Assembly (NCBI GenBank): GCA_963620595.1 | Contig: CAVFAY010000041.1 | Coordinates: 1-18,075, forward strand | Source: Butyricicoccus_A sp963620595 | GTDB taxonomy: Bacteria > Bacillota > Clostridia > Oscillospirales > Butyricicoccaceae | DNA: 18,075 nucleotides | Reading direction: 5' to 3' | Shown here: positions 1-4,554 of the stretch, one piece after another | Numbering within the stretch: position 1 is the first letter of the stretch | Layout of the letters: each line of letters opens with the position of its first letter | Translations under genes and position numbers: made by a program | Notes under the pieces: model-generated | Databases searched by the model: none | The model's input: only the letters and a program-made list of their open reading frames with translations | Told to the model about the DNA's origin: nothing

Positions 1-20
1 TCCTCTTGGCATAATAAATC

Positions 21-65
21 ACCCCATCTATTAGATAGTATATCATACTGTCTAATAGATGGGGT
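21..65 (-). terminator. Long hairpin downstream of the small toxin ORF
   Basis: Arms 21-38 and 48-65 pair over 18 positions with one G-T wobble around a 9-nt loop. It lies about 37 bp past the stop of the minus-strand toxin ORF and is followed on that strand by a T-rich but imperfect tail (GATTTATTAT). I read it as the 3' end of the toxin mRNA. It may also overlap the promoter or 5' end of an antisense antitoxin RNA, since a TTGGCA-17-TATTAG pattern on the plus strand (6-34) runs into it; that part is inference. Confidence 0.55.
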
Positions 66-101
66 GCAGTTCAAGATCAGGCGGTTACTTCTTTTTTATG
101 A

Positions 102-185
102 TTACTTCTTGAAAAACGAAATAACAAGGCCAATAATCGTAATGATTACCAATGTGTATTGAAATAGCACATCATAAATTACCAT
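102..185 (-). CDS. Putative type I holin-like toxin peptide (27 aa)
   Basis: A 27-codon ORF from ATG at 185 to TAA at 102. It begins MVIYDVLFQY, continues with one hydrophobic membrane segment (about residues 6-24, rich in I, L, V) and ends FFKK. This matches the shape of the small putative holin-like toxins of Firmicutes (type I toxin-antitoxin): a short M-x-x-Y-[DE]-x-L start, a single transmembrane helix and a lysine tail. Such peptides insert in the membrane and depolarise it when overproduced, and are held in check by an antisense RNA. A strong ribosome binding site (GGAGGG, 7 nt upstream) confirms translation is intended. The leader is long and structured, as in this class. The antitoxin RNA is not proven here. 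The ORF is short, so a chance ORF is possible but unlikely given the composition and ribosome binding site. Confidence 0.72.
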   Translation of the reverse strand: MVIYDVLFQYTLVIITIIGLVISFFKK

Positions 186-191
186 ATATCA

Positions 192-217
192 GCCCTCCTC
201 TCCTGAGATCAGAGGGC
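192..217 (-). promoter_or_regulatory. Hairpin sequestering the toxin ribosome binding site
   Basis: On the minus strand GCCCTC (217-212) is perfectly complementary to GAGGGC (197-192), which is the core of the toxin's ribosome binding site. The loop is 14 nt. Burying the ribosome binding site in leader structure is a known trait of type I toxin mRNAs. Further upstream in the same leader two more hairpins can form: 227-251 (arms TTTACTCTC and GAGAGGTAAA with one bulge) and 256-271 (CTACC/GGTAG). Confidence 0.55.
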
Positions 218-281
218 AAAGAAGTTTTTACTCTCTGTCAAGAGAGGTAAACTGCCTACCGTTTGTGGTAGTGCCGTGATA

Positions 282-290
282 ATTCTAACA
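282..290 (-). promoter_or_regulatory. Extended -10 promoter of the toxin mRNA
   Basis: The minus strand reads TGTTAGAAT, an extended -10 (TGn plus TAGAAT, 5/6 to TATAAT). There is no good -35 at 17 bp, which extended -10 promoters tolerate. Transcription would start near 275 and give a leader of about 90 nt before the toxin ATG. Confidence 0.45.
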
Positions 291-418
291 TATTTCAAGT
301 AAAACTATAAGAAACGTGTTTTCTAAATCGATCAACAACTATTTAGAATCTGTTCTTTTATCCTGTCCATTGCGGTAGATATGCTCTTCTACTACATCCG
401 TAAATGATTAGATATACA

Positions 419-468
419 GAAAAAATAAACGAAAACCCTAGTAGATCCCTATTCTGCCAAGGTTTTCG
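419..468 (-). terminator. Terminator of the DUF4429/SHOCT gene
   Basis: On the minus strand CGAAAACC (468-461) pairs with GGTTTTCG (437-430), an 8-bp stem with a 23-nt loop, followed by TTTATTTTTTC. This is a plausible intrinsic terminator about 120 bp past the stop codon of the gene. Confidence 0.6.
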
Positions 469-585
469 TCTTGTGACCTATATCTGGTCAGTAATCGTAC
501 GTTGTATTTTTCTATGTGCAAGTATCGTGCCGTTTTTCCCCGCCAAACTGTAGAAAAGCGGGAGTAGTTTTTTGTTACTAACGGA

Positions 586-1086
586 TTAAATATTTAGCAA
601 TTGTTGTTTCTTTTCATTAAATTCCTGTTGAGTAATAGCACCCATATCAAGTAACTCTTTCAACTTTTTTATCTGGTCTAAATCAGATATTGTTCCATTT
701 TCTTCACGTCCTGAACGATTAGAAATACTTTTCTCAATGTAATCTTTCAGTTCTAAAGCCAAATCAATGTCTTTTTTAGTAAATAGGATACTATTTTCAT
801 CTTTAACCGCTCCAAATACACCATTTCTTGCATCATAACTACCGATTAAAATAATCTGAACATATCCAGTGGTAAATTTAGGTGCTTTATATTGCACAGC
901 TGAAATATTGTGTATATCAAACACTTTCTCGCCATTTAAGCCACGATTAATCGCATTTTGCGCCCCTTTGCTTTTCAAACGAATAAAATTCTTTTCAAGA
1001 ACAACGTCAAATTTTCCGTTTGATGTGAAATGTAAAACTACGCTTCCATCATCTAGCACTTCTTTTTTTGGGAGTCTTTTGAACAA
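586..1086 (-). CDS. DUF4429 / SHOCT domain protein
   Basis: Small soluble protein of 166 aa in two parts. Residues ~10-110 resemble the PH-like DUF4429 fold, with the typical stretch NGEKVFDIHNISAVQYKAP and later ENSILFTKKD. The last ~30 residues are a SHOCT motif (DQIKKLKELLDMGAITQQEF), a short C-terminal oligomerisation module found on many unrelated proteins. The frame is open three codons further upstream to a GTG at 1095, but AGGGGTG overlaps that GTG and sits 6 nt before the TTG at 1086, so I chose TTG. The gene stands alone with its own strong promoter and terminator. DUF4429/SHOCT proteins are common in phage and accessory regions of Firmicutes. Molecular function is not known. Confidence 0.8.
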   Translation of the reverse strand: MFKRLPKKEVLDDGSVVLHFTSNGKFDVVLEKNFIRLKSKGAQNAINRGLNGEKVFDIHNISAVQYKAPKFTTGYVQIILIGSYDARNGVFGAVKDENSILFTKKDIDLALELKDYIEKSISNRSGREENGTISDLDQIKKLKELLDMGAITQQEFNEKKQQLLNI

Positions 1087-1117
1087 TAATATCACCCCTA
1101 ATATTTTATTCTTTTAC

Positions 1118-1146
1118 ATTATAACAAAACTTTTTAAGTTTTTCAA
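1118..1146 (-). promoter_or_regulatory. Promoter of the DUF4429/SHOCT gene
   Basis: The minus strand shows TTGAAA (1146-1141), a 17-bp spacer and TATAAT (1123-1118). It lies about 30 bp upstream of the start codon, giving a short leader. Confidence 0.75.
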
Positions 1147-1371
1147 CATATTTTAACCTCAAGAATTTCACTTGTAAACATTGTATCATTGCCGACTTGT
1201 TGTTTGCGTTGAGTTTCTGTCTCGTATTCCACGTAATCATGTAGCTAAGTTAACACGCGCAGCTTTCCGCTGCTTATTTAAATATAGCGCATTGTTTCTC
1301 TTTGTTAAGTCACATGAAATACAAAGATTATAAAAAAACTTTGAATTTTCTCCTATTTTACAAGTTTTTTC

Positions 1372-1400
1372 TTGCAAGCCCTTTGAAATCGTCGTATACT
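1372..1400 (+). promoter_or_regulatory. Promoter of the FUSC-type gene
   Basis: TTGCAA (1372-1377), 17-bp spacer, TATACT (1395-1400). The start codon lies 34 bp downstream. Confidence 0.7.
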
Positions 1401-1434
1401 GTTCGTTGCGACTTTTTTGAAGGGAGCTTTTTTT

Positions 1435-2490
1435 ATGACGTTTTATCAAGAGTTACAACTCAATCAAGCGGGTTCTAAGAAGATCATCCGCGAGAGCCAA
1501 ACCCCACAGGAAAAATGGCGGCACATTTTGATTTATTTGTTCAAAATCGCCATTACTGTCGGATTTTGTTTTGTTTTTGTGACGCTGTACAGTCTCATTT
1601 TCGGTTCTGGAAACAGCATTGTCGGTGTTGTTGTCTTACTGCATCTGTTGGTCTTTAAAAATGCAGATCTTCGGATGGATGCCAAGCAATCAACCGGTTT
1701 GCTCGCGCTGTTTTTCGTCATCATGACGATTGCCCCGCATGTTGCCAATATGGTCAATCCTTTTATCGGATTACTCATCAACGCCGCAGCCATTTTAATT
1801 TTAATTTTATTTGGCTGTCACGAACCGCGTATGTTCAATCAATCTACACTGGTTCTCAGCTATCTGTTGCTGTACGGCTATGATGTCTCCGGCACAGAAT
1901 ACCTGACACGTCTCGCCGGTATGGCACTCGGCGCTATTCTAGTCTGTGCTGTCTTTTATAAGAACCACCGGCATCAGACCTATGATCTGCATATACAGGA
2001 CATCTTACCAGCCTTTACACTAACGCATCCGCGTTCTAAATGGCAGCTGTGTCAAATTTTGTGTGTTCCGCTGGTCATTTTCCTTGCTGAACTGTTCGGT
2101 ATGCCGCGCGCCATGTGGGCAGGTATTGCCGCCATGTCTGCGATTCTTCCTGTTATGGAAGACATGCAGTCTCGTGTACGCGGACGCATTATCGGTAATA
2201 TCGCCGGTGTGCTGTGCTTTTTTGTTTTGTATACCTACCTGCCGTCTGCGATCTATGCGTATATCGGTGTCATCGGCGGCATCGGTGTCGGTTTCTCCGC
2301 CAAATACGGCTGGCAGGCAGTTTTTAATACCTTTGGTGCCCTTGCCATTGCTTCCCAACTCTATGGTGTATCCGCGGCCATGGGTCTGCGTGTGTTTCAG
2401 AATGTATTTGGTGTTTTGTTCGCGCTTGGTTTCTGTTTGATTTTCAATTGGATTATGCAGCGCACCCAGTACGCCCAGCAAACCGCCTGA
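1435..2490 (+). CDS. FUSC-family integral membrane protein
   Basis: Protein of 351 aa with many hydrophobic segments in two clusters (about residues 30-170 and 205-345) joined by a polar stretch containing HRHQTYDLHIQD. This half-and-half layout, with motifs such as MPRAMWAGIAAMS and RVRGRIIGNIAG in the second half, fits the FUSC / fusaric acid resistance-like superfamily (YccS, aromatic acid exporters). Members are thought to export small aromatic or toxic compounds; the substrate here is unknown. It is shorter than the ~650-700 aa YccS type and lacks a large soluble domain. The ATG at 1435 is chosen because AAGGGAG lies 8 nt before it; a TTG at 1417 in the same frame has no ribosome binding site. 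Monocistronic: own promoter upstream, terminator directly after. Confidence 0.75.
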   Translation: MTFYQELQLNQAGSKKIIRESQTPQEKWRHILIYLFKIAITVGFCFVFVTLYSLIFGSGNSIVGVVVLLHLLVFKNADLRMDAKQSTGLLALFFVIMTIAPHVANMVNPFIGLLINAAAILILILFGCHEPRMFNQSTLVLSYLLLYGYDVSGTEYLTRLAGMALGAILVCAVFYKNHRHQTYDLHIQDILPAFTLTHPRSKWQLCQILCVPLVIFLAELFGMPRAMWAGIAAMSAILPVMEDMQSRVRGRIIGNIAGVLCFFVLYTYLPSAIYAYIGVIGGIGVGFSAKYGWQAVFNTFGALAIASQLYGVSAAMGLRVFQNVFGVLFALGFCLIFNWIMQRTQYAQQTA

Positions 2491-2494
2491 CGGC

Positions 2495-2540
2495 AAAAAT
2501 CTCCTCAGCAATGACTTGTTGAGGAGATTTTTTATTCCTT
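2495..2540 (+). terminator. Terminator of the FUSC-type gene
   Basis: AATCTCCTCA (2498-2507) pairs with TGAGGAGATT (2520-2529), followed by a T-run (TTTTTTATT). It begins 5 bp after the stop codon. Confidence 0.88.
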
Positions 2541-2554
2541 TTTCTAAAAGAAAT

Positions 2555-2604
2555 AAAAAAAACGCCCATTTCTTACAAAACAGACGGTTTATCATGGAGC
2601 TAAT
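2555..2604. repeat. Distal copy of 50-bp direct repeat (att-like)
   Basis: It matches 3958-4007 at 48 of 50 positions; the mismatches are 2562 (A vs C) and 2577 (A vs G). It contains the last 10 nt of tRNA-Thr including CCA, plus the tRNA terminator, but no rest of the tRNA. The change at 2562 breaks a base pair of the terminator stem, and 2577 turns the loop-closing pair into a wobble, so this copy looks like the non-functional one. Together with the other copy it brackets the island. Confidence 0.85.
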
Positions 2605-2660
2605 CAATGAAAAGATTTTGTACCTGTATATCGGGTGGAAAAGATATATTATATTTTCTA

Positions 2661-2699
2661 TGTACACATATGATTTTTCGTGTTATAATAAGTACACAT
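2661..2699 (+). promoter_or_regulatory. Promoter with candidate operator repeats for the RHH operon
   Basis: TGTACA (2661-2666), 17-bp spacer, TATAAT (2684-2689). The 8-mer GTACACAT occurs twice, at 2662-2669 and 2692-2699, exactly 30 bp apart (about three helical turns), flanking the -10. The first copy sits in a TATGT/ACATA inverted repeat. Ribbon-helix-helix proteins often bind paired short operators over their own promoter, so autoregulation is a reasonable inference. Confidence 0.6.
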
Positions 2700-2716
2700 T
2701 AAGAGAGGTGTATCCT

Positions 2717-2920
2717 GTGAAACAAAAAAACAGATACGAAATGAACAGTGTATATGCAAAGAAATATCTGAGCAAGATGGATGATATAAAAATCCGCGTT
2801 CCTTCCGGTGAAAAAGCCATGTGGAAAGCCGTGGCAGAGCAGAAAGGAAAAAGTCTGAATCGGTATGTAATTGACCTTGTTCATGCGGATATGAAAGATA
2901 TAACACCTAATATTATATAA
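2717..2920 (+). CDS. Ribbon-helix-helix (Arc-like) DNA-binding protein
   Basis: A 67-aa protein starting at GTG (2717), with GAGGTG 6 nt upstream. Residues ~22-62 show the ribbon-helix-helix pattern: a beta strand (DDIKIRVPSGE), a first helix (KAMWKAVAEQKGK), the turn S-L-N-R and a second helix (YVIDLVHADM). Arc/MetJ-type proteins bind DNA as dimers through the paired beta strands; many are antitoxins, plasmid copy-control proteins or mobilisation repressors. It is followed 12 bp later by a 130-aa ORF in the same direction, so the pair is probably cotranscribed and may be an antitoxin-like regulator with its partner. The open frame extends upstream to before the promoter, so upstream starts are ruled out. 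Confidence 0.75.
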   Translation: MKQKNRYEMNSVYAKKYLSKMDDIKIRVPSGEKAMWKAVAEQKGKSLNRYVIDLVHADMKDITPNII

Positions 2921-2932
2921 GGAGAAAGATCT

Positions 2933-3325
2933 ATGGATGAAAGAACATTCAACAAAGATTTCAAACTTTATCCAGAAGGTATAAGCACATCACAGCTAAA
3001 AAAATATTTAGACCCTGACAATTCAAAAAATCCCAAATTTCTTAAATTGTTGAAAACTCGAGGATTTGTCACAAACAGGGATGATACGCTGATAAACAAG
3101 AGCAATTTTTGCACTCGTGATTCACTAATCAACGGCGAACCTATGGAGAATGTTGAAAATTTGGCTATAGTTAGTGAATTATTTTCCAAGTGGTATCCAT
3201 CTGAGGGGAAAATCGAAATCCGATTTGCATTCAGAAATGAAAACGAGTGCGCTATTTGGAGAGAAGATAGGTTCGATGGCAATCAGATCAATCAAAAGTT
3301 GCAGATATACTTTAGTCATGAATAA
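2933..3325 (+). CDS. Uncharacterised 130-aa protein in operon with RHH protein
   Basis: ATG at 2933 preceded by AAGGAG at 9 nt spacing, so it is almost certainly translated. The 130-aa product is polar, has no signal peptide or membrane segment, and I do not recognise a family. Visible features: an N-terminal lysine-rich stretch (STSQLKKYLDPDNSK), a middle part with KTRGFVTNRDD, and a C-terminal strand-like section (GKIEIRFAFRNENECAIWRE). It lies 12 bp after the ribbon-helix-helix gene. Size and position fit a toxin or effector partner, but no catalytic motif supports this and the function remains open. Confidence 0.7.
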   Translation: MDERTFNKDFKLYPEGISTSQLKKYLDPDNSKNPKFLKLLKTRGFVTNRDDTLINKSNFCTRDSLINGEPMENVENLAIVSELFSKWYPSEGKIEIRFAFRNENECAIWREDRFDGNQINQKLQIYFSHE

Positions 3326-3358
3326 TTTATATTATTGTATGAAGAGAAGTATAGTATC

Positions 3359-3583
3359 ATGAGCAGCAGAGATCAGTGCATCCAGATGTTAAGCGATATG
3401 CCTGAGTACAAAATAGGCTATGTATTGGCATACATGCAGGGATTGCTTGCAGATGAAAAAAAATAAAGGACGATGCATTCTGTGAAGCATTGTATCATGA
3501 ATATTTGAACGACAAAGACCCAGAAAAACATGAAGCAGTTTCACTTCAGTCTTTCGCGGATGAATTGGGGGATTACATTATAA
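3359..3583 (+). pseudogene. Disrupted antitoxin gene of a RelE-type module
   Basis: It starts MSSRDQCIQMLSDMPEYKIG and runs to YMQGLLADEKK, then hits TAA at 3464 right after a run of eight A (3456-3463). The rest of the antitoxin continues in the -1 frame: KDDAFCEALYHEYLNDKD to SLQSFADELG. One extra A would join the two halves. At its end, a run of five G (3567-3571) shifts the frame again; removing one G gives ELGITL and a stop at 3581-3583, a typical end for this small Clostridial antitoxin family. So two opposite homopolymer indels break it. The A-run also forms A AAA AAA in the right phase for -1 ribosomal slippage, so programmed frameshifting or transcript slippage is an alternative to decay. 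Ribosome binding site is weak. Confidence 0.7.
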
Positions 3584-3831
3584 GCTATCAAATTGTCATT
3601 GAAAAGCGTGCTCAGAAATTTATTCGCAAACAGCTGAGACCTCAGCAGGAACGACTATTGCGAGCAATCAGCAAACTTTCTGACGGCGATGTGAAACAGC
3701 TACAAGGCAATGACGGGTTATTCCGTCTGCGTGTGGGAACGTACCAGATTATCTATACTATTGATGATAACCGGCTTGTTATCACAGTCATTGATGCAGG
3801 AAACCGCGGCCAAGTATATCAAGGCTATTGA
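3580..3831 (+). pseudogene. RelE/ParE-family toxin lacking a normal start
   Basis: Residues read SYQIVIEKRAQKFIRKQL, then an ISKLSDGDVKQLQGNDG stretch, RLRVGTYQIIYTI and DAGNRGQVYQGY at the end. This is the full length (~83 aa) and pattern of RelE/ParE mRNA interferase/gyrase-poison toxins, with conserved R residues in LFRLRVGTYQIIY. Where ATG is expected the codon is ATA (3580-3582). A single G at 3582 would restore both ATG for the toxin and a TGA stop for the antitoxin in the classic ATGA overlap; the present A keeps the antitoxin stop (TAA) but removes the toxin start. The current frame instead runs on from the antitoxin C-terminal half, giving a possible fused product from a TTG such as 3490, which has no good ribosome binding site. 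Probably inactive. Confidence 0.72.
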
Positions 3832-3894
3832 AATTGGCCCATTTACGGTTGCGGAATGCCGTCAATCCGTTGAACAGCATTACAATTTGATTTA

Positions 3895-3940
3895 AACGGC
3901 CTGAATTCTGTACTACACAGGACTCAGGTCGTTTTGTATT
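3895..3940 (+). terminator. Terminator after the toxin-antitoxin remnant
   Basis: AACGGCCTGA (3895-3904) pairs with TCAGGTCGTT (3924-3933) with one G-T wobble, followed by TTGTATTG. It would end plus-strand transcripts of the island. Confidence 0.7.
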
Positions 3941-3961
3941 GTACTTAATTACAATACAAAA
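3932..3961. repeat. Perfect 12-bp inverted repeat at the island edge
   Basis: TTTTGTATTGTA (3932-3943) and TACAATACAAAA (3950-3961) pair perfectly around a 6-nt loop. It overlaps the T-tail of the terminator to its left and the T-tail of the tRNA-Thr terminator to its right, exactly at the island boundary. It may serve as part of a bidirectional terminator or as a recombinase binding site. Confidence 0.7.
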
Positions 3962-3993
3962 AAACCGCCCATTTCTTACGAAACAGACGGTTT
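3957..3993 (-). terminator. Terminator of tRNA-Thr
   Basis: On the minus strand a 14-position stem (3993-3980 with 3975-3962, including three G-T wobbles) is closed by a GTAA tetraloop and followed by a run of T. It begins 4 bp after the tRNA CCA end. Confidence 0.85.
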
Positions 3994-4007
3994 ATCATGG
4001 AGCTAAT
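3958..4007. repeat. tRNA-side copy of 50-bp direct repeat (att-like)
   Basis: It overlaps the final 10 nt of tRNA-Thr and its terminator. It is 48/50 identical to 2555-2604. This copy keeps the intact terminator stem and completes the functional tRNA. Confidence 0.85.
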
Positions 4008-4072
4008 GGTCGGATTTGAACCGACGACCTGCTCATTACGAGTGAGCTGCTCTACCCCTGAGCCACATTAGC
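3998..4072 (-). tRNA. tRNA-Thr (anticodon CGT)
   Basis: A 75-nt cloverleaf including an encoded CCA. Acceptor GCTAATG/CATTAGC; D arm GCTC/GAGC; anticodon stem GCTCA/TGAGC with loop CTCGTAA, so the anticodon is CGT (reads ACG, threonine). The T arm is GTCGG with loop TTCAAAT. All stems pair perfectly. Its 3' end lies within the direct repeat that bounds the island. Confidence 0.96.
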
Positions 4073-4083
4073 ATCTGTATTGT

Positions 4084-4113
4084 ATTTTATCACAGCATAT
4101 ATCTGCGCGTCAA
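4084..4113 (-). promoter_or_regulatory. Promoter of tRNA-Thr
   Basis: Minus strand TTGACG (4113-4108), 18-bp spacer, TAAAAT (4089-4084), about 12 bp upstream of the tRNA 5' end. Confidence 0.65.
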
Positions 4114-4156
4114 TACAAAATTTCAAAATATTTTTTGTTTTTTTTGGCATCAACCC

Positions 4157-4184
4157 TTGACAAACGCCTAAAAAACGTTATACT
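4157..4184 (+). promoter_or_regulatory. Promoter of the rpsF-ssb-rpsR operon
   Basis: TTGACA (4157-4162), 16-bp spacer, TATACT (4179-4184). Transcription would start near 4191, leaving a ~55-nt leader before rpsF. Confidence 0.8.
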
Positions 4185-4194
4185 AGTAAAGTAT

Positions 4195-4236
4195 CCTTGC
4201 TCACACACAAGGTGTGGGCCAAAGGCCAGAAGGAGG
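4195..4236 (+). promoter_or_regulatory. Structured rpsF leader, possible S6:S18 control site
   Basis: Two short hairpins can form in the leader: CCTTG/CAAGG (4195-4212) and GGCC-AAA-GGCC (4217-4227), the second ending 2 nt before the AAGGAGG ribosome binding site. Autoregulation of this operon by the S6-S18 complex binding the rpsF leader is known in several bacteria. I do not see the CCG bulge of the described motif, so the assignment is tentative. Confidence 0.3.
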
Positions 4237-4244
4237 TGCTTAAA

Positions 4245-4538
4245 TTGGCAAAGGTAAATGGTAAGTACGAAACAATTTTCATTGTCAACCCGAATCTTGG
4301 TGAGGAAGCAATCACCGCTATCGTGGAAAAGTTCAAGTCTCTGATCGCTGACAACGGTACTGTAGTATCTGTTGACGACTGGGGCAAGCGTAGAATGGCA
4401 TATGAGATCAACGACCTGCGTGAAGGCTACTACACCCTGATCGAGTTCGAGTCTCTGCCGTCTTTCCCGGCTGAGCTGGATCGTGTTTACAAGATCACCG
4501 ATGGCGTTATGCGTTCCATCATCGTTTGCAAAGACTAA
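4245..4538 (+). CDS. rpsF: 30S ribosomal protein S6
   Basis: A 97-aa protein, the normal length for S6. S6 sits in the platform of the 30S subunit and binds 16S rRNA together with S18. Hallmarks: the opening strand YETIFIVNPN, the stretch VDDWGKRRMAYEI, and REGYYTLIEFE. The start is TTG at 4245, set by AAGGAGG 8 nt upstream; the open frame continues upstream into the promoter, so the longer version is not real. First gene of the rpsF-ssb-rpsR operon, whose order is conserved in Firmicutes. Confidence 0.97.
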   Translation: MAKVNGKYETIFIVNPNLGEEAITAIVEKFKSLIADNGTVVSVDDWGKRRMAYEINDLREGYYTLIEFESLPSFPAELDRVYKITDGVMRSIIVCKD

Positions 4539-4554
4539 GGATTGGTGACAGAAT

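Larger units (their letters stand above)
186..585. other. 400-bp gene-free stretch: toxin leader and terminators
   Basis: It holds the structured leader and promoter of the small toxin (186-290) and the terminator of the DUF4429/SHOCT gene (419-468). A weak hairpin CCCGC/GCGGG near 538-561 is followed by a T-run on the plus strand. A minus-strand frame around 310-405 reads as an ~20-codon open stretch without a ribosome binding site. I see no further gene. Confidence 0.6.
1096..1434. other. 339-bp divergent intergenic region
   Basis: Between the divergent DUF4429/SHOCT and FUSC genes. It contains one promoter for each (1118-1146 minus, 1372-1400 plus). A small GCAGC/GCTGC hairpin at 1259-1273 is followed by TTATTT. 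Short open frames on the minus strand here lack ribosome binding sites and I do not call them. Confidence 0.6.
2605..3957. mobile_element. Small island at the 3' end of tRNA-Thr, no integrase
   Basis: The 1353-bp segment lies between the two 50-bp repeats. It encodes a ribbon-helix-helix protein, an unrecognised 130-aa protein and a broken RelE-type toxin-antitoxin pair, all on the plus strand, with AT-rich composition compared with the flanking core genes. Direct repeats that include a tRNA 3' end are the mark of site-specific integration at a tRNA gene. No recombinase gene lies inside, so this is either a remnant of a larger element, an element mobilised in trans, or a duplication from some other event. 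Confidence 0.55.

Noticed and set aside
310..405. Minus-strand open stretch of about 20 codons resembling a coding tail (VVEEHIYRNGQDKR)
   Set aside because: Too short to assign and lacks a start with a ribosome binding site; possibly a gene relic but unsupported.
1108..1240. 42-codon minus-strand ORF between the two divergent promoters
   Set aside because: No ribosome binding site, low-complexity Lys/Asn composition, and the promoter of the DUF4429/SHOCT gene lies inside it.
1237..1449. 70-aa minus-strand ORF opposite the start of the FUSC-type gene
   Set aside because: It overlaps the FUSC promoter and ribosome binding site and has no recognisable domain or ribosome binding site.
2020..2667. 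215-aa minus-strand ORF across the FUSC gene end and the left repeat
   Set aside because: It reads through a terminator hairpin and the repeat, has no ribosome binding site and a composition unlike real genes here.
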